A stretch of 64,000 bases of DNA, taken from NCBI RefSeq assembly GCF_000247475.1, contig NZ_AHZC01000011.1:16432-80431 (forward strand). Direction: 5' to 3'. The notes under the pieces were generated by a model. The model made no database searches, was not told the origin of the DNA, and was given only the letters and a program-made list of their open reading frames with translations. The position numbers and the translations under genes were made by a program. Shown here piece by piece: positions 63,942 through 64,000 of this stretch. This DNA is from Rhizobium sp. PDO1-076 (GTDB lineage: Bacteria; Pseudomonadota; Alphaproteobacteria; Rhizobiales; Rhizobiaceae). How positions within the stretch are numbered: position 1 is the first letter of the stretch; each line of letters opens with the position of its first letter.

Positions 63942-64000
63942 CATCAAAAAATTCCATCAAAAACAATGACTTGTTAAAAATGACAGATTTTTGAAAATTG

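Overview
The window looks like chromosomal DNA of an alphaproteobacterium of the Rhizobiaceae (Rhizobium/Agrobacterium-like). The evidence is high GC content, the rhizobial type of rhamnose catabolism (RhaR/RhaS/RhaD/RhaI), a second plant-type PurC, a rhizobial intergenic mosaic-type repeat, DUF1839 beside an amino acid:[carrier protein] ligase, and promoter-like GGAAC-N16-CGTT sites of the alphaproteobacterial general stress sigma factor EcfG. No rRNA, tRNA, CRISPR array, insertion sequence or prophage was seen. Species-level assignment is not possible from the sequence alone.

Layout. 1-4.9 kb: the edge of an L-rhamnose locus (rhaS, rhaR, rhaD, rhaI), with a small Pmp3/YqaE gene on the opposite strand between rhaD and rhaI. 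4.9-11.3 kb: envelope and stress genes (BI-1 family, ECF sigma/anti-sigma pair, ExoD, DUF475/TerC-like, DUF1810, OsmC). 11.3-18.9 kb: penicillin-binding protein 1C and a giant alpha-2-macroglobulin. 19-21.2 kb: a LysR regulator and glutaryl-CoA dehydrogenase. 21.4-29.1 kb: a PAS protein, glycogen debranching enzyme, small stress-type genes, MgtC, a lone receiver domain, riboflavin synthase and a PfkB sugar kinase. 29.2-31.8 kb: exbB-exbD-tonB. 32-33.9 kb: an unknown gene and a two-domain kinase/P-loop protein. 34-41.5 kb: a lysine/pipecolate/hydroxylysine catabolic region. 41.7-42.6 kb: purU. 42.8-48.6 kb: a five-gene operon around an aminoacyl-tRNA-synthetase-like enzyme that charges a carrier protein. 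48.8-51.6 kb: EF-P and its beta-lysylation enzymes EpmA and EpmB. 51.7-55.4 kb: gabT-gabD and a three-domain regulator. 55.5-62.3 kb: an RND tripartite efflux system with a TetR regulator. 62.3 kb to the end: purC2 and a small membrane protein.

Two regions stand out. The first is the operon carrier protein / acyl-CoA dehydrogenase-like / amino acid:carrier-protein ligase / DUF1839 / GH2 glycosidase. It looks like a pathway in which an amino acid is activated, loaded on a phosphopantetheine arm, perhaps oxidised, and then transferred to an unknown acceptor that may be a glycoside. It lies next to EpmA, another tRNA-synthetase relative that aminoacylates a protein. The second is a 975-residue fusion of a hydroxylysine-kinase-like domain and a phospho-lyase-type class III PLP domain, close to a piperideine-6-carboxylate (aminoadipate semialdehyde) dehydrogenase and a pipecolate-oxidase-like flavoprotein. 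This suggests a bacterial counterpart of the animal hydroxylysine pathway that converges with pipecolate breakdown. Glutaryl-CoA dehydrogenase and GabT/GabD (possibly acting as DavT/DavD) add further lysine-related steps in the same 35 kb.

Protein starts were chosen by ribosome binding sites and family length. They differ from the longest possible reading frame for many genes, and each such case is noted.
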